Shown: in pieces, positions 1 through 7,334 of the stretch
How the letters are laid out: every line of letters starts with the position of its first letter
How positions within the stretch are numbered: the first letter of the stretch is position 1
Assembly (NCBI GenBank): GCA_024691045.1
Contig: JAILOC010000147.1
Coordinates: forward strand, 1 to 15,876
DNA from: Lachnospiraceae bacterium
GTDB taxonomy: Bacteria; Bacillota_A; Clostridia; Lachnospirales; Lachnospiraceae
DNA length: 15,876 bases
Direction of reading: 5' to 3'
The notes under the pieces: model-generated
Database searches by the model: none
Seen by the model: the letters and a program-made list of their open reading frames with translations, nothing else
What the model was told of the DNA's origin: nothing
Translations under genes and position numbers: made by a program

Positions 1-1
1 T

Positions 2-574
2 CACAACTACTATCCCGCTGATGCTGCTTGGGACTTCTACAAGACTGATTGGCTTACCGGAAATACCGCTTTCTATATCGGACAGGTTTGGGAAGCTGAC
101 AACGTAAGAGGAATCGGCGAAGACGGCAGATCAATGGAAGATGAAGTTGGTTTCGTATCCTTCCCTGAAGGACCTTCCGCTAAGGGCCACTTCGGATCAT
201 ATGCTCAGGAGAACCTTTACTACATCCCCGGATGCTATGATGCTGACAAGGCTTGGAAGTGCGCATTCGCATACCTTTGCTTCTATCAGGATACTCCCGG
301 ATACGAAGATTTCATCGATGGACTCGATGGTATCAAGGCTTCTTACTATGCTAAGTTTGATGACTTCAGAGCAGTTGATGAGTCAGTTGTTAGAATCATC
401 AGAACCGGCACTTACGAGCCCGCTGAGTCAGTTGCACAGGTTGATATCGGACCCGACTTCAGACATCATGTAGGTGTTGACGTTGCTAACGGAACAATCC
501 TTGATATGTCTGCTGCAATCGAGACCGCAGCTACCATGTGGAACGCTTACGTTGCTGACGCAAACGCTAAATAA
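2..574 (+). CDS. Sugar ABC transporter substrate-binding protein, 3' part only (5' end outside window)
   Basis: The open frame enters the window at base 2 and ends at TAA 572-574, leaving about 190 C-terminal residues. The visible part fits the second half of family 1 extracellular solute-binding proteins (CUT1 type): a DEVGFVSFPEGP stretch like the family's 'GFVPFPKGP' segment, then YYIPGCYDADKAWKCAFAYL, which corresponds to the usual 'IPKGSKNPEAAWKFL' helix. Such proteins capture oligosaccharides outside the membrane and deliver them to a two-permease importer. No permease or ATPase gene follows; a terminator comes 26 bases after the stop, so any partner genes must lie upstream or elsewhere. 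Codons are strongly biased (GCT, GTT, AAG), as in highly expressed genes. The family is fairly sure. The sugar cannot be told; the nearby xylanase only hints at plant glycans. Confidence 0.75.
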   Translation, partial: HNYYPADAAWDFYKTDWLTGNTAFYIGQVWEADNVRGIGEDGRSMEDEVGFVSFPEGPSAKGHFGSYAQENLYYIPGCYDADKAWKCAFAYLCFYQDTPGYEDFIDGLDGIKASYYAKFDDFRAVDESVVRIIRTGTYEPAESVAQVDIGPDFRHHVGVDVANGTILDMSAAIETAATMWNAYVADANAK

Positions 575-600
575 GTAAGTTTCTTACATGAAACAGATAG

Positions 601-632
601 CAGGGCGATGCTTTATGCATCGCCCTGTTTTT
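601..632 (+). terminator. Rho-independent terminator of the binding-protein gene
   Basis: An 11-bp perfect stem (601-611 with 617-627, arms CAGGGCGATGC and GCATCGCCCTG) has loop TTTAT and is followed by TTTTT at 628-632. It lies 26 bases after the stop codon. Confidence 0.93.
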
Positions 633-688
633 GTGCTTTATAGTATGTTGCCCTATTTTGGAGCGTTTTTGCCGTTAACTGAAGGGAT

Positions 689-717
689 TTGTACTAAACA
701 AGCCGTTATAATATAAT
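689..717 (+). promoter_or_regulatory. Probable sigma70-type promoter of the U32-like/xylanase operon
   Basis: A -35 box TTGTAC (689-694), a 17-base spacer and a perfect -10 box TATAAT (712-717) place transcription start near 723-725, about 55 bases ahead of the first gene. An overlapping TATAAT at 707-712 has no well-spaced -35. The position just after the previous terminator supports the call. Confidence 0.7.
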
Positions 718-759
718 TAATCCGATACGGTTTGCGTATCATATAACCGATAAGGATTA
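718..759 (+). promoter_or_regulatory. Nested inverted repeats at the predicted transcription start; candidate operator or 5' leader hairpin
   Basis: The inner arms GATACG (724-729) and CGTATC (735-740) surround GTTTG. The outer arms TAATCC (718-723) and GGATTA (754-759) flank them. The inner repeat begins where transcription should start, so it could be a repressor operator or a 5' hairpin. GGATTATTA also occurs twice (754-762 and 772-780), the second copy running into the start codon. Only the symmetry is seen; the function is inferred. No clear catabolite (cre) site was found here. Confidence 0.35.
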
Positions 760-779
760 TTACATTACGAGGGATTATT

Positions 780-1754
780 ATGGGCGAAGCAAAATTTCAT
801 CTTCCCGGACTGAGGAAGAATTTTCCTCTGAATATGATGGTCATCAATCTCCTTGAATCCGATCCCGAATGGTTCAGGGAGGGAGTTAAGATAGAAAGCG
901 TTTACGGAGAATTTCCCATGTCTCTATGGAACGGCGGAAGAGGCTCGGGTGACGATCAGTGCAACGCGGAGTATGTGACCAATGTCATTAAGACTCTCAA
1001 CTCGCATAATGTTTCTGTAAGACTTACATTCACCAATATGACTCTTACCGAGTATGAGTGCGAGGATCCTTACTGTAATTTCTGTCTGGATGAGATAGCA
1101 AAGGATGACAGAAATGCCGTTATTATCTTTTCCCCCATCCTTGAGAAATATATCCGTGATAAATATCCGAATATGAAAATGGTCTCTTCTACATGCAAGA
1201 GACTGACAGATATTGACAGGGTAAATGAAGAACTTGAAAAACCCTACTCACTCGTTGTCCTTGATTATGATTTCAACAATAAATTCGATGCTCTCGAGAG
1301 GATAAACCATCACGACAGATGCGAGATACTCATAAATGCGATCTGTACACCGAATTGCCCGAGAAGATCGGATCATTACAAGAATATCGCTGAGAATCAG
1401 CGTATCAAGCTCAAGAACCGTAATATGCCTCCCGAGCACCAGATCCCGCAGAAGCCCTGGAGCTGTGAGTATTACAAGGAGAGCAACTACTACAAGATCA
1501 AGGATTATCCCACCTTTGTTTCTCCCGAGGCAATCTTCGGTAAGTACAGTGAGGAGCTGGGCTTCCATAATTTCAAGATAGAGGGAAGAACCGATAATTA
1601 CTTTTCACTTGTTGAGACCTATTCGAATTTCCTGATCAAGCCCGAGTATCAGGGACTTTTCAGGATCAAGATAATAGATGCGCTTGTCGGTAACAAGCTC
1701 ATAACATACATGAAACCCAAGCCACAGAGATTCGTATTGCCCGGTAAGGAGTGA
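780..1754 (+). CDS. U32-like TIM-barrel protein, paralogue 1 (324 aa)
   Basis: No exact family name is recognised, but the order of motifs follows peptidase family U32 (collagenase-like, PF01136 type) proteins: a strand ending in WNGGR (50-54), LTFTN (82-86) like the family's 'LNT' segment, a 'vivqd..lek.ire.yPnm' helix (115-132), SSTCKR (136-141) like 'aStq', a Cys-rich segment after CEILINAIC (181-189), and finally FKIEGR (265-270), which matches the 'lKIEGR' signature. Cysteines 181, 189, 193 and 229 could form a metal or Fe-S site, as in UbiU/UbiV; spacing C-x7-C-x3-C. A second cluster is C94, C99, C102. There is no signal peptide, so it should be cytoplasmic. GAGGG at 769-773 sits 6 bases before ATG. 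The next gene is its paralogue after a 4-base gap. U32 homology is moderately sure; substrate and reaction are unknown. Confidence 0.6.
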   Translation: MGEAKFHLPGLRKNFPLNMMVINLLESDPEWFREGVKIESVYGEFPMSLWNGGRGSGDDQCNAEYVTNVIKTLNSHNVSVRLTFTNMTLTEYECEDPYCNFCLDEIAKDDRNAVIIFSPILEKYIRDKYPNMKMVSSTCKRLTDIDRVNEELEKPYSLVVLDYDFNNKFDALERINHHDRCEILINAICTPNCPRRSDHYKNIAENQRIKLKNRNMPPEHQIPQKPWSCEYYKESNYYKIKDYPTFVSPEAIFGKYSEELGFHNFKIEGRTDNYFSLVETYSNFLIKPEYQGLFRIKIIDALVGNKLITYMKPKPQRFVLPGKE

Positions 1755-1758
1755 TATC

Positions 1759-2694
1759 TTGGAAAACAGTGATAAGAAGATATATTGGCATATCCCGGGA
1801 TTCTGTGTGTTCAGGCTCTTAAATCAGGTGCTCCTGAACATGATGAAATCCCATCCGGAGTATTTCAATGACGGATATACGATAGGATCCGCATACGGAA
1901 CCTTCCCCGGTGCAATATGGAACGGAGGAAGGGCTGCTGTCGGATTTTCATCCAAGGCCCAGATCGAATCCGTACTGAATATTTACAATTCCAGGGGAAT
2001 CCCCGTACGCTTTACATGGACCAATTCCCTTATCGGGGAGAAGGAATGCTATGACACTTTCTGCAATCTTATCATGAGACTTGCGGATAACGGCATGAAC
2101 CAGGTGCTGGTCAATTCTGCACCGCTGGAAAAGTACCTCAGGGAAAATTACCCCAACTTCAAGATGATCTCATCGACCACAAAGAGGATCGTAGATAAGG
2201 ATAGGCTTACAGAGGAGCTTTCCAAGGACTTCTTCCTCGTGGTTCTCGATTATGACCTTAATCACGATGAGGATGTTCTGAATACGATAGTTGAATCCGG
2301 AAATGCGGGAAGATGCGAAATACTCGTAAATGAAGTATGCTTCCCGAACTGTCCCAAGCGCATAGAGCATTATACGATGCAGTCCAGGTTCCAGCTCGAG
2401 TTTGATACATCGCAGTCCTATCCGTGCCTCGTATCCACGGCACCGAGGGACTTCAATGAATGTATGAAGAGACCCGCATTCATTAGTGATACTCAGATAG
2501 GTTCCTATATCGAGAGGGGATTCAACCAGTTCAAGATTGCGGGGCGCGGAATGCCCGAAAGCTACGTGATCGATTCTTATGTTTATTTCCTGGCAAAACC
2601 CGAATACAGGGATATCGTCAGAAATAAGATAAATACATCTCTCAGGGATCTGAGAATACAGGCTTCATCAGGAGGAAAAGGAAAAAGGATATGA
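1759..2694 (+). CDS. U32-like TIM-barrel protein, paralogue 2 (311 aa), TTG start
   Basis: It is a clear paralogue of the preceding gene along its whole length. Shared landmarks are WNGGR (54-58), FTWTN (85-89), an EC-x4-CN pair (C97, C102), the 'LEKYLRENYPNFKMISST' region (123-140), VVLDYDLN (161-168), CEILVNEVC-x3-C (186-198), C223 and FKIAGR (258-263). Here the U32 signature Glu of KIEGR is Ala. The TTG at 1759 is the chosen start because AAGGAG (1746-1751) sits 7 bases upstream and the gap to the previous stop is only 4 bases. The stop overlaps the xylanase ATG by 4 bases (ATGA, 2691-2694), so translation of the operon is coupled. The two paralogues may form a pair as UbiU and UbiV do; that is inference. 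No secretion signal is seen. Confidence 0.6.
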   Translation: MENSDKKIYWHIPGFCVFRLLNQVLLNMMKSHPEYFNDGYTIGSAYGTFPGAIWNGGRAAVGFSSKAQIESVLNIYNSRGIPVRFTWTNSLIGEKECYDTFCNLIMRLADNGMNQVLVNSAPLEKYLRENYPNFKMISSTTKRIVDKDRLTEELSKDFFLVVLDYDLNHDEDVLNTIVESGNAGRCEILVNEVCFPNCPKRIEHYTMQSRFQLEFDTSQSYPCLVSTAPRDFNECMKRPAFISDTQIGSYIERGFNQFKIAGRGMPESYVIDSYVYFLAKPEYRDIVRNKINTSLRDLRIQASSGGKGKRI

Positions 2695-4793
2695 AAGCAC
2701 AGTCTTTAAAGAAACTGTTCACCAAGGCGATGGGGATCGCGCTTTCGGTGATCACCCTCGTGGCTGCTGTTCCCGAAGTCCTTCCCGGGGTTCCCGGTAG
2801 CAGGACCAAGGCAGCAACATACGATTATATGTCGATCGAAAGCCTTAAGGACATTTTCGGCGACCGTTTTAAGATGGGTATCGCAGTACAGGCTATTTCC
2901 CATTGGAACGATTCCGGCGCAGAGATCGGTAATCCCGATAAAGAGAAATTCATCTGCAACCAGTTCAATTCGATGACCTTCGGTAATGAGTTCAAGCCCG
3001 CATACAATTTCGATGCGGAGGCAGAGGGTCTCTTTACCGTAGATGCCGCAGCAGAGGAACTCCTCGACTGGGCAAAGGCCAATAATATTCCCGTAAGAGG
3101 ACACTGCCTTGTATGGCATTCACAGGTTAATCCCTCCATCTTTGCCAAGGATTTCAAGGCTATGTCAGGCGGTAAGGTCACAACCGACTACAACGCAACA
3201 CTTGACGAGGACTGCCTTGTAAGCAGGGACGTACTCCTTCAGAGACTCAAGACATATATTTACAGCGTTATCGAGTATACCTATGCGAACGGATATGCCG
3301 AGACCATCTACGCATGGGATGTTGTCAACGAGGCAATCGACGAGGGTAAGCCGGAAGGCTACAGACAGAGCTACTGGTACACGATCATCGGCGGTGAATT
3401 CCTTTACTACAGCTTCCTTTATGCAAGAGAGGCAGAGGTAAAGTATGCAAAAGAGTACGCAGCTGATTACGGACTCGATCCCGATGGCGATCTTTCATCC
3501 ATCATGCCCGAGCTTTTCTACAATGATTACAACGAGTGGTTTTCCAGGAAAACAGATTACATCATCGAGCATATGACCCAGACTCCTTATAACGAGGGTC
3601 ACAACATGGTAAAAAGTGATGTCATCAATCCCGACGGTGACGGAACCATCTATGGTGACGGACTCATCGACGGATTCGGACTTCAGGCCCATATGACCGA
3701 TGCGGATTCACTCTATCAGTACAAGGATGCGATCGAAAAGTACGCAGCAGCGATCAACAACCTTCACGTAACCGAGCTGGACGTAGGAAAGTCTATCCCC
3801 GGCGAGGCAGGTGATTTCAAGCAGGCTAAGTACTATTATGATTATTTCAAGCTTCTCTGCGATGAGCAGGATGCAGGTGTAAACATCAATTCCGTTACGA
3901 TCTGGGGACTTACCGATCCCACATCATGGAGAAAAGACACCGAGCCCCTTCTCTTCAACGGAAATCTCTCTCCCAAGCCTGCATATGAGGCTGTTGTAAT
4001 GGCAGGAAAGGGTGAGGAATTCACTCTCGAGGATACCGCAGGCAAGGGCAAGGCTGAGGATATCGTGATCAACTTTGAGCCCGATGAATATGATTCATCC
4101 ATAAAGACTCCCGAGGATCTCGGATTCATCAGCCGCGGTTCGGGACACCAGGCTACGATCATGCTCAAGATCAAGGTCAACCACACCGAGGGTGCGGCAC
4201 CCGGATTCTCCCTCCAGGTAAGAAGGGAAGAGGCCGATGCGACCGTACGCTATGATCTTTCCAGATTCATCGGACACACCATCAGACTTTCATATTACGT
4301 AAAGTCAGAGGTCGATCCCTTGTTTAGGACCGGAATCGACGGATATGAGGATGCGGGTGTCATCGAGATTGCTACCGGAACTCCGGTGGCAGAAGATGCC
4401 GAAGCTGAAGCTGCAGAGCCTGCAGAGGGCGAAGAAGCAGCCGTGGAAGCTCCCGAATGGTACCTTGTCGATGCCGTATTAAAGCTTCCCGAAGGTCTTG
4501 AAAGTGCTTCACTGTATTTTGAGACCGACGGAGCAGGTGAGTTCTATATCGACGATCTCACCATTGCCATGGCAGATGATATGCAGGTATCAGACGGACT
4601 TCATCAGGTAGCCGAGGACGGAACCGTTATCGAGGAAGCGGAAGGTGAAGGAGAAGGCACCGATGCAACCGTACCCGCTGAGGCCGGTCAGGGCAATCAC
4701 GTAGCCGGCTGGATAGCAATAATCGCTCTTGCGGTATTTGCCTGTGCGTTCTATATGATCGATAATAAGAAAAAGACAGACAGCAAGAAATAA
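2691..4793 (+). CDS. Secreted, membrane-anchored endo-1,4-beta-xylanase, GH10 with C-terminal CBM-like domain (700 aa)
   Basis: It hydrolyses internal beta-1,4 bonds of xylan at the cell surface. Order: signal peptide (about 1-42, KK then a hydrophobic core, likely cleavage near AAT); GH10 barrel (about 45-437); a beta-sandwich resembling CBM4/9/22-type xylan-binding modules (about 455-630, ending in EFYIDDLTIA); an acidic tail; a transmembrane helix (about 671-690) and a Lys-rich cytoplasmic end. GH10 hallmarks are GNEFKP (98-103), GHCLVWHSQ (137-145), acid/base E214 in WDVVNEA, nucleophile E362 in VTELDV, and WGLTDPTSWR (405-414). An Ala/Glu/Pro-rich stretch (about 563-590) interrupts the binding module. 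There is no LPXTG or dockerin. It overlaps the U32-like gene by 4 bases; AAAAGG at 2676-2681 is the likely ribosome site. GH10 is certain; the binding-module family is not. Confidence 0.96.
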   Translation: MKAQSLKKLFTKAMGIALSVITLVAAVPEVLPGVPGSRTKAATYDYMSIESLKDIFGDRFKMGIAVQAISHWNDSGAEIGNPDKEKFICNQFNSMTFGNEFKPAYNFDAEAEGLFTVDAAAEELLDWAKANNIPVRGHCLVWHSQVNPSIFAKDFKAMSGGKVTTDYNATLDEDCLVSRDVLLQRLKTYIYSVIEYTYANGYAETIYAWDVVNEAIDEGKPEGYRQSYWYTIIGGEFLYYSFLYAREAEVKYAKEYAADYGLDPDGDLSSIMPELFYNDYNEWFSRKTDYIIEHMTQTPYNEGHNMVKSDVINPDGDGTIYGDGLIDGFGLQAHMTDADSLYQYKDAIEKYAAAINNLHVTELDVGKSIPGEAGDFKQAKYYYDYFKLLCDEQDAGVNINSVTIWGLTDPTSWRKDTEPLLFNGNLSPKPAYEAVVMAGKGEEFTLEDTAGKGKAEDIVINFEPDEYDSSIKTPEDLGFISRGSGHQATIMLKIKVNHTEGAAPGFSLQVRREEADATVRYDLSRFIGHTIRLSYYVKSEVDPLFRTGIDGYEDAGVIEIATGTPVAEDAEAEAAEPAEGEEAAVEAPEWYLVDAVLKLPEGLESASLYFETDGAGEFYIDDLTIAMADDMQVSDGLHQVAEDGTVIEEAEGEGEGTDATVPAEAGQGNHVAGWIAIIALAVFACAFYMIDNKKKTDSKK

Positions 4794-4814
4794 TAAGTGA
4801 TCGTACATAACAAA

Positions 4815-4850
4815 CACCCCCGGAAGCCTTCAGGCATCCGGGGGTGATGT
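4815..4850. terminator. Bidirectional terminator between the xylanase and mntP
   Basis: Arms 4815-4828 and 4833-4846 (CACCCCCGGA...GCC with GGC...TCCGGGGGTG) pair with a single A/A mismatch around a short TTCA loop. T-rich sequence follows in both directions (TGTTTATTATATT rightward; TTTGTTATG leftward). It lies between two converging genes. Confidence 0.85.
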
Positions 4851-4853
4851 TTA

Positions 4854-5432
4854 TTATATTAAACTTTGGATAAGTGACTTGATCCCGATGATGATCAGGA
4901 TGATACCGCCTGAGATTATCGCAGGTTTTCTGTATCTTGTTCCGAAAACTCCACCTGCATATGTTCCCGCGGCGGATATGGCAAAGGTTACTACCGCTAT
5001 CACGCATACAGCGAATACGGTGTTAATAAGTACCGAAGCCAAAAGGACATTTACCGGGATGGCCACGAATGTCACACCGACGGCCAGTGCATCTATGCTG
5101 GTGGCTATGGCAAGAGGAAACATTGCCTTGATTCCGAAGTCCGCCGATTCATCCTCTGCTCCGGAGAATCCTTCCCTGACCATGTTGAAACCTATGATCG
5201 CAAGGATGATGAATGCCACCTAGCCTGAATATCTGTCTATTATTCCTGCGAATGCCGATCCGAGAAGATATCCTATAAACGGCATGATCCCCTGGAAAAG
5301 ACCGAACCATAAGCCGCAGCACGAGGCATTCTTAATGCGGACCTTACCTGCGGACAAACCCTTGCATATCGATACGGCGAATGCGTCCATCGCCAGGCCC
5401 ACAGATAAAAGAAGCAGTTCTATAAGTCCCAT
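4854..5432 (-). pseudogene. mntP: Manganese efflux pump MntP, interrupted by an in-frame TAG
   Basis: The leftward frame from ATG 5432-5430 runs 70 codons to TAG (5222-5220) and continues in the same frame for 121 codons to the stop at 4856-4854. Together this is 192 positions, close to the 188 residues of E. coli MntP. Both family repeats are present: GLAMDAFAVSI (Asp16) before the stop and TSIDALAVGV after it. The stop falls where the family has a conserved Trp (the 'HWIAF' segment): here IDRYSG-stop-VAF. One G-to-A change in TGG explains it. MntP is a six-helix inner-membrane exporter that protects against excess Mn(II). The second half begins with GTG but has no good ribosome site, so rescue is doubtful. 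It lies 17 bases after rrf2 and was probably co-transcribed with it. A sequencing error is possible. Confidence 0.85.
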
Positions 5433-5449
5433 TGTCTGTTCTTACCCCT

Positions 5450-5866
5450 TTATACCTGTAATTCCTCGGCCATCATATCGGCAATGGTATATTTTTCGAA
5501 AAAGGTCTTGAGGGTCCTGTTGAGCTCGATCCACATCGGAAGTGTCCTGCAGACCGTCTGGTTGGGGCAGCTGGCGTGGTCGTCCGTAACGCAGGATACG
5601 GGGGTGAAATTCTCCTCGGTAGCCTTTATTATGTCCCAGGCCGTGCATTTTGACGGATTGACATTCAGCTTATAGCCGCCGCCTTTGCCTCTGACTCCTT
5701 TTACGAATTCTTCTTTTACCAGATCCTTTATTATGGCTTCAAGGTATTTTTTTGACATCCCCTGTCTTGCGGCGATATCACCAAGTGCGATGTAGCCCTC
5801 TTTTTCGTGCTCGGCAAGATCTACCATTACGCTCAGCGCATATCTGCCTTTAGTGGAAATAAGCAT
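5450..5866 (-). CDS. Rrf2-family transcriptional regulator with Fe-S-type cysteines (138 aa)
   Basis: A DNA-binding regulator of the IscR/NsrR family. The winged helix covers about 1-80, with STKGRYAL (4-11) at the N-terminus, the recognition helix around MSKKYLEAIIKDL (37-49) and the wing GVRGKGGGYKL (57-67). Cys92, Cys100 and Cys106 (C-x7-C-x5-C) sit where IscR holds its [2Fe-2S] cluster, so it is likely a sensor of iron-sulfur status, oxidants or NO. The start is placed at ATG 5866-5864, not at the in-frame ATG 48 bases further out, because MLISTKGRYAL is the usual family N-terminus and GGGAG (5877-5873) lies 6 bases before it. The gene is followed by mntP after 17 bases and diverges from folC, with about 47 bases between them. 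It probably controls itself and mntP; that is inferred. Confidence 0.92.
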   Translation of the reverse strand: MLISTKGRYALSVMVDLAEHEKEGYIALGDIAARQGMSKKYLEAIIKDLVKEEFVKGVRGKGGGYKLNVNPSKCTAWDIIKATEENFTPVSCVTDDHASCPNQTVCRTLPMWIELNRTLKTFFEKYTIADMMAEELQV

Positions 5867-5884
5867 TATATTCTCCCAAAAACA

Positions 5885-5894
5885 TGTAATTACA
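5885..5894. promoter_or_regulatory. Palindrome TGTAATTACA between rrf2 and folC, candidate operator
   Basis: A perfect 10-base palindrome lies in the 47-base gap between the divergent genes, flanked by ATGT and ACAT. It falls between a weak -10 for folC (TATGAT, 5905-5910) and the ribosome site of rrf2. Autoregulation by the Rrf2 protein would be expected from such a site, but no consensus match is claimed. Confidence 0.3.
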
Positions 5895-5913
5895 ACATAT
5901 TTGATATGATACA

Positions 5914-7242
5914 ATGTGTAGGATGGATTTTCAAGAAGCGTTAAATTACATAGAAAATACGGGTTCGACGGGTATAAAACCGGGCACTGAGGTCATAAAA
6001 GAGCTTCTGGGACGCCTGGGAAATCCCGAGAAAAGCCTTAATGTCATCCATATTGCCGGTACCAACGGAAAAGGCTCTGTTTGTACCTATCTTGAGTATG
6101 CGCTTAATGAGTGCGGCCTTAAGGTGGGAAGATACGCTTCTCCCTCCGTATTCAGATATCTGGAAAGGATAAGGCTCGGAGGAGAGGATATCACCGAATC
6201 CGACTATGCCGAAGCTGTGAGCGCTGTAAAAGCTGCTGCGGAGGGAATGGAATTCAAGCCTACCGGATTTGAAGCCGAGACAGCTGCGGCCCTGAAGTTC
6301 TTTGCTGATAAAAATGCAGATGTTATTATAGTCGAATGCGGTATGGGCGGGCTTGAAGATGCTACCAATGTATTCGATTCCCCGCTTGCCTGTGTGATCA
6401 CTTCTGTCAGCATGGATCATATGGCTTTCCTTGGTGACGATCCGGAGATGATCGCCGTTAATAAAGCCGGCATCATTAAAGAAAATACACCTGTTATCAT
6501 ATCGCGGATGCCTCATATTTCCTGCAAAGGAAAGGATTATGACCCTGCCGGGATTCTTGAAAGAGAGGCGGGTGCAAGAGGAGGTATATGCGTCCGTGCG
6601 GAGGAGGATATCATCCCCGGAGGATTCGTAAATCCGCTTCCCGGATCGTATCAGAAGGATAACCTCAATGCGGCTCTCCACACCCTTGAAACGGTGAAAG
6701 GAAAGCTCTGCGAACTCTTTCCGGATATAGCAATAGCAAGTGATATTTTTATAAAAGGCATCTCGAAAGCTTCGTGGCCCGGGAGGTATGAGAGGATAAA
6801 TGACGATCCCGTCATAATAAGGGACGGAGCACATAACCCTGCCGCGGCTGCTGCTCTGGCAGAGTCTCTGAGAACGGATAAAAGCATTCCTGCAGATAAA
6901 AAGATTCATTTAATAATGGGTGTTTTTAAAGATAAGGATTATACGGAGATTCTTCGCATAATGCTGCCCTGTGCCGTATCCTTCACTGCGATAGACCTGC
7001 CCGATCCAAAGAGGGGATTACCCTCGGAAGAACTCGTCAAGGCGGCTGTAAAAGTGAGTGATGAACTCGGACTTGCGGACAGAGTCACTGTATCCAAAGC
7101 AGGCAGCCTTTATGATGCGCTTCCATTATTCTCTCCGGCAGACGGTTCATCAACCGTTTCGTCCGGTGTTTCTGCATGCTCACCCGGCGATGTTTACGTT
7201 GTGTTTGGTTCTCTTTCTCTTATGCAGCTTTTCAATTCTTAA
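5914..7242 (+). CDS. folC: Folylpolyglutamate synthase / dihydrofolate synthase (442 aa)
   Basis: A cytoplasmic Mur-ligase-family enzyme that adds glutamate to folates (and often to dihydropteroate) with ATP. Visible motifs are the P-loop GTNGKGSV (49-56), the DHMAFLG Mg/ligase segment (168-174), GSYQKDNLNAAL (244-255), which binds nucleotide and folate, and DGAHNP (304-309), the start of the C-terminal glutamate ligase domain. Length is normal for the family. The start is uncertain: ATG 5914 and ATG 5923 are both in frame, the family alignment favours the second (MDFQEALNYI), and neither has a proper ribosome binding site. A -10-like TATGAT at 5905-5910 lies so close that a nearly leaderless message is possible. 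It diverges from rrf2. Residues about 408-424 are a low-complexity Ser-rich loop. Confidence 0.95.
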   Translation: MCRMDFQEALNYIENTGSTGIKPGTEVIKELLGRLGNPEKSLNVIHIAGTNGKGSVCTYLEYALNECGLKVGRYASPSVFRYLERIRLGGEDITESDYAEAVSAVKAAAEGMEFKPTGFEAETAAALKFFADKNADVIIVECGMGGLEDATNVFDSPLACVITSVSMDHMAFLGDDPEMIAVNKAGIIKENTPVIISRMPHISCKGKDYDPAGILEREAGARGGICVRAEEDIIPGGFVNPLPGSYQKDNLNAALHTLETVKGKLCELFPDIAIASDIFIKGISKASWPGRYERINDDPVIIRDGAHNPAAAAALAESLRTDKSIPADKKIHLIMGVFKDKDYTEILRIMLPCAVSFTAIDLPDPKRGLPSEELVKAAVKVSDELGLADRVTVSKAGSLYDALPLFSPADGSSTVSSGVSACSPGDVYVVFGSLSLMQLFNS

Positions 7243-7334
7243 ATCTTTAGAAACCATTTTCGAGATAATAGTATTCAATATGTTTCTATGATAAAATCAA
7301 TCTGTATAAGTGTATCCGTTCAGCGGGGATATTT

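Noticed and set aside
1248..1568. Leftward frame of 106 codons
   Set aside because: It is a shadow of the first U32-like gene; no ribosome site or family signal.
4854..5432. TAG in mntP as reassigned codon or pyrrolysine
   Set aside because: TAG ends other genes here normally, and the position is a family Trp explained by one base change.
5433..5449. yybP-ykoY riboswitch before mntP
   Set aside because: Only 17 bases separate rrf2 and mntP, far too short for that element.
5941..6909. Long leftward frame of 322 codons
   Set aside because: It lies wholly antisense to folC, whose conserved motifs are certain; its protein shows no family pattern.
7243..7334. c-di-GMP riboswitch or terminator between folC and the EAL gene
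   Set aside because: No hairpin with a T run and no recognisable GEMM pattern is seen; only a weak TATGAT at 7287-7292 without a matching -35.
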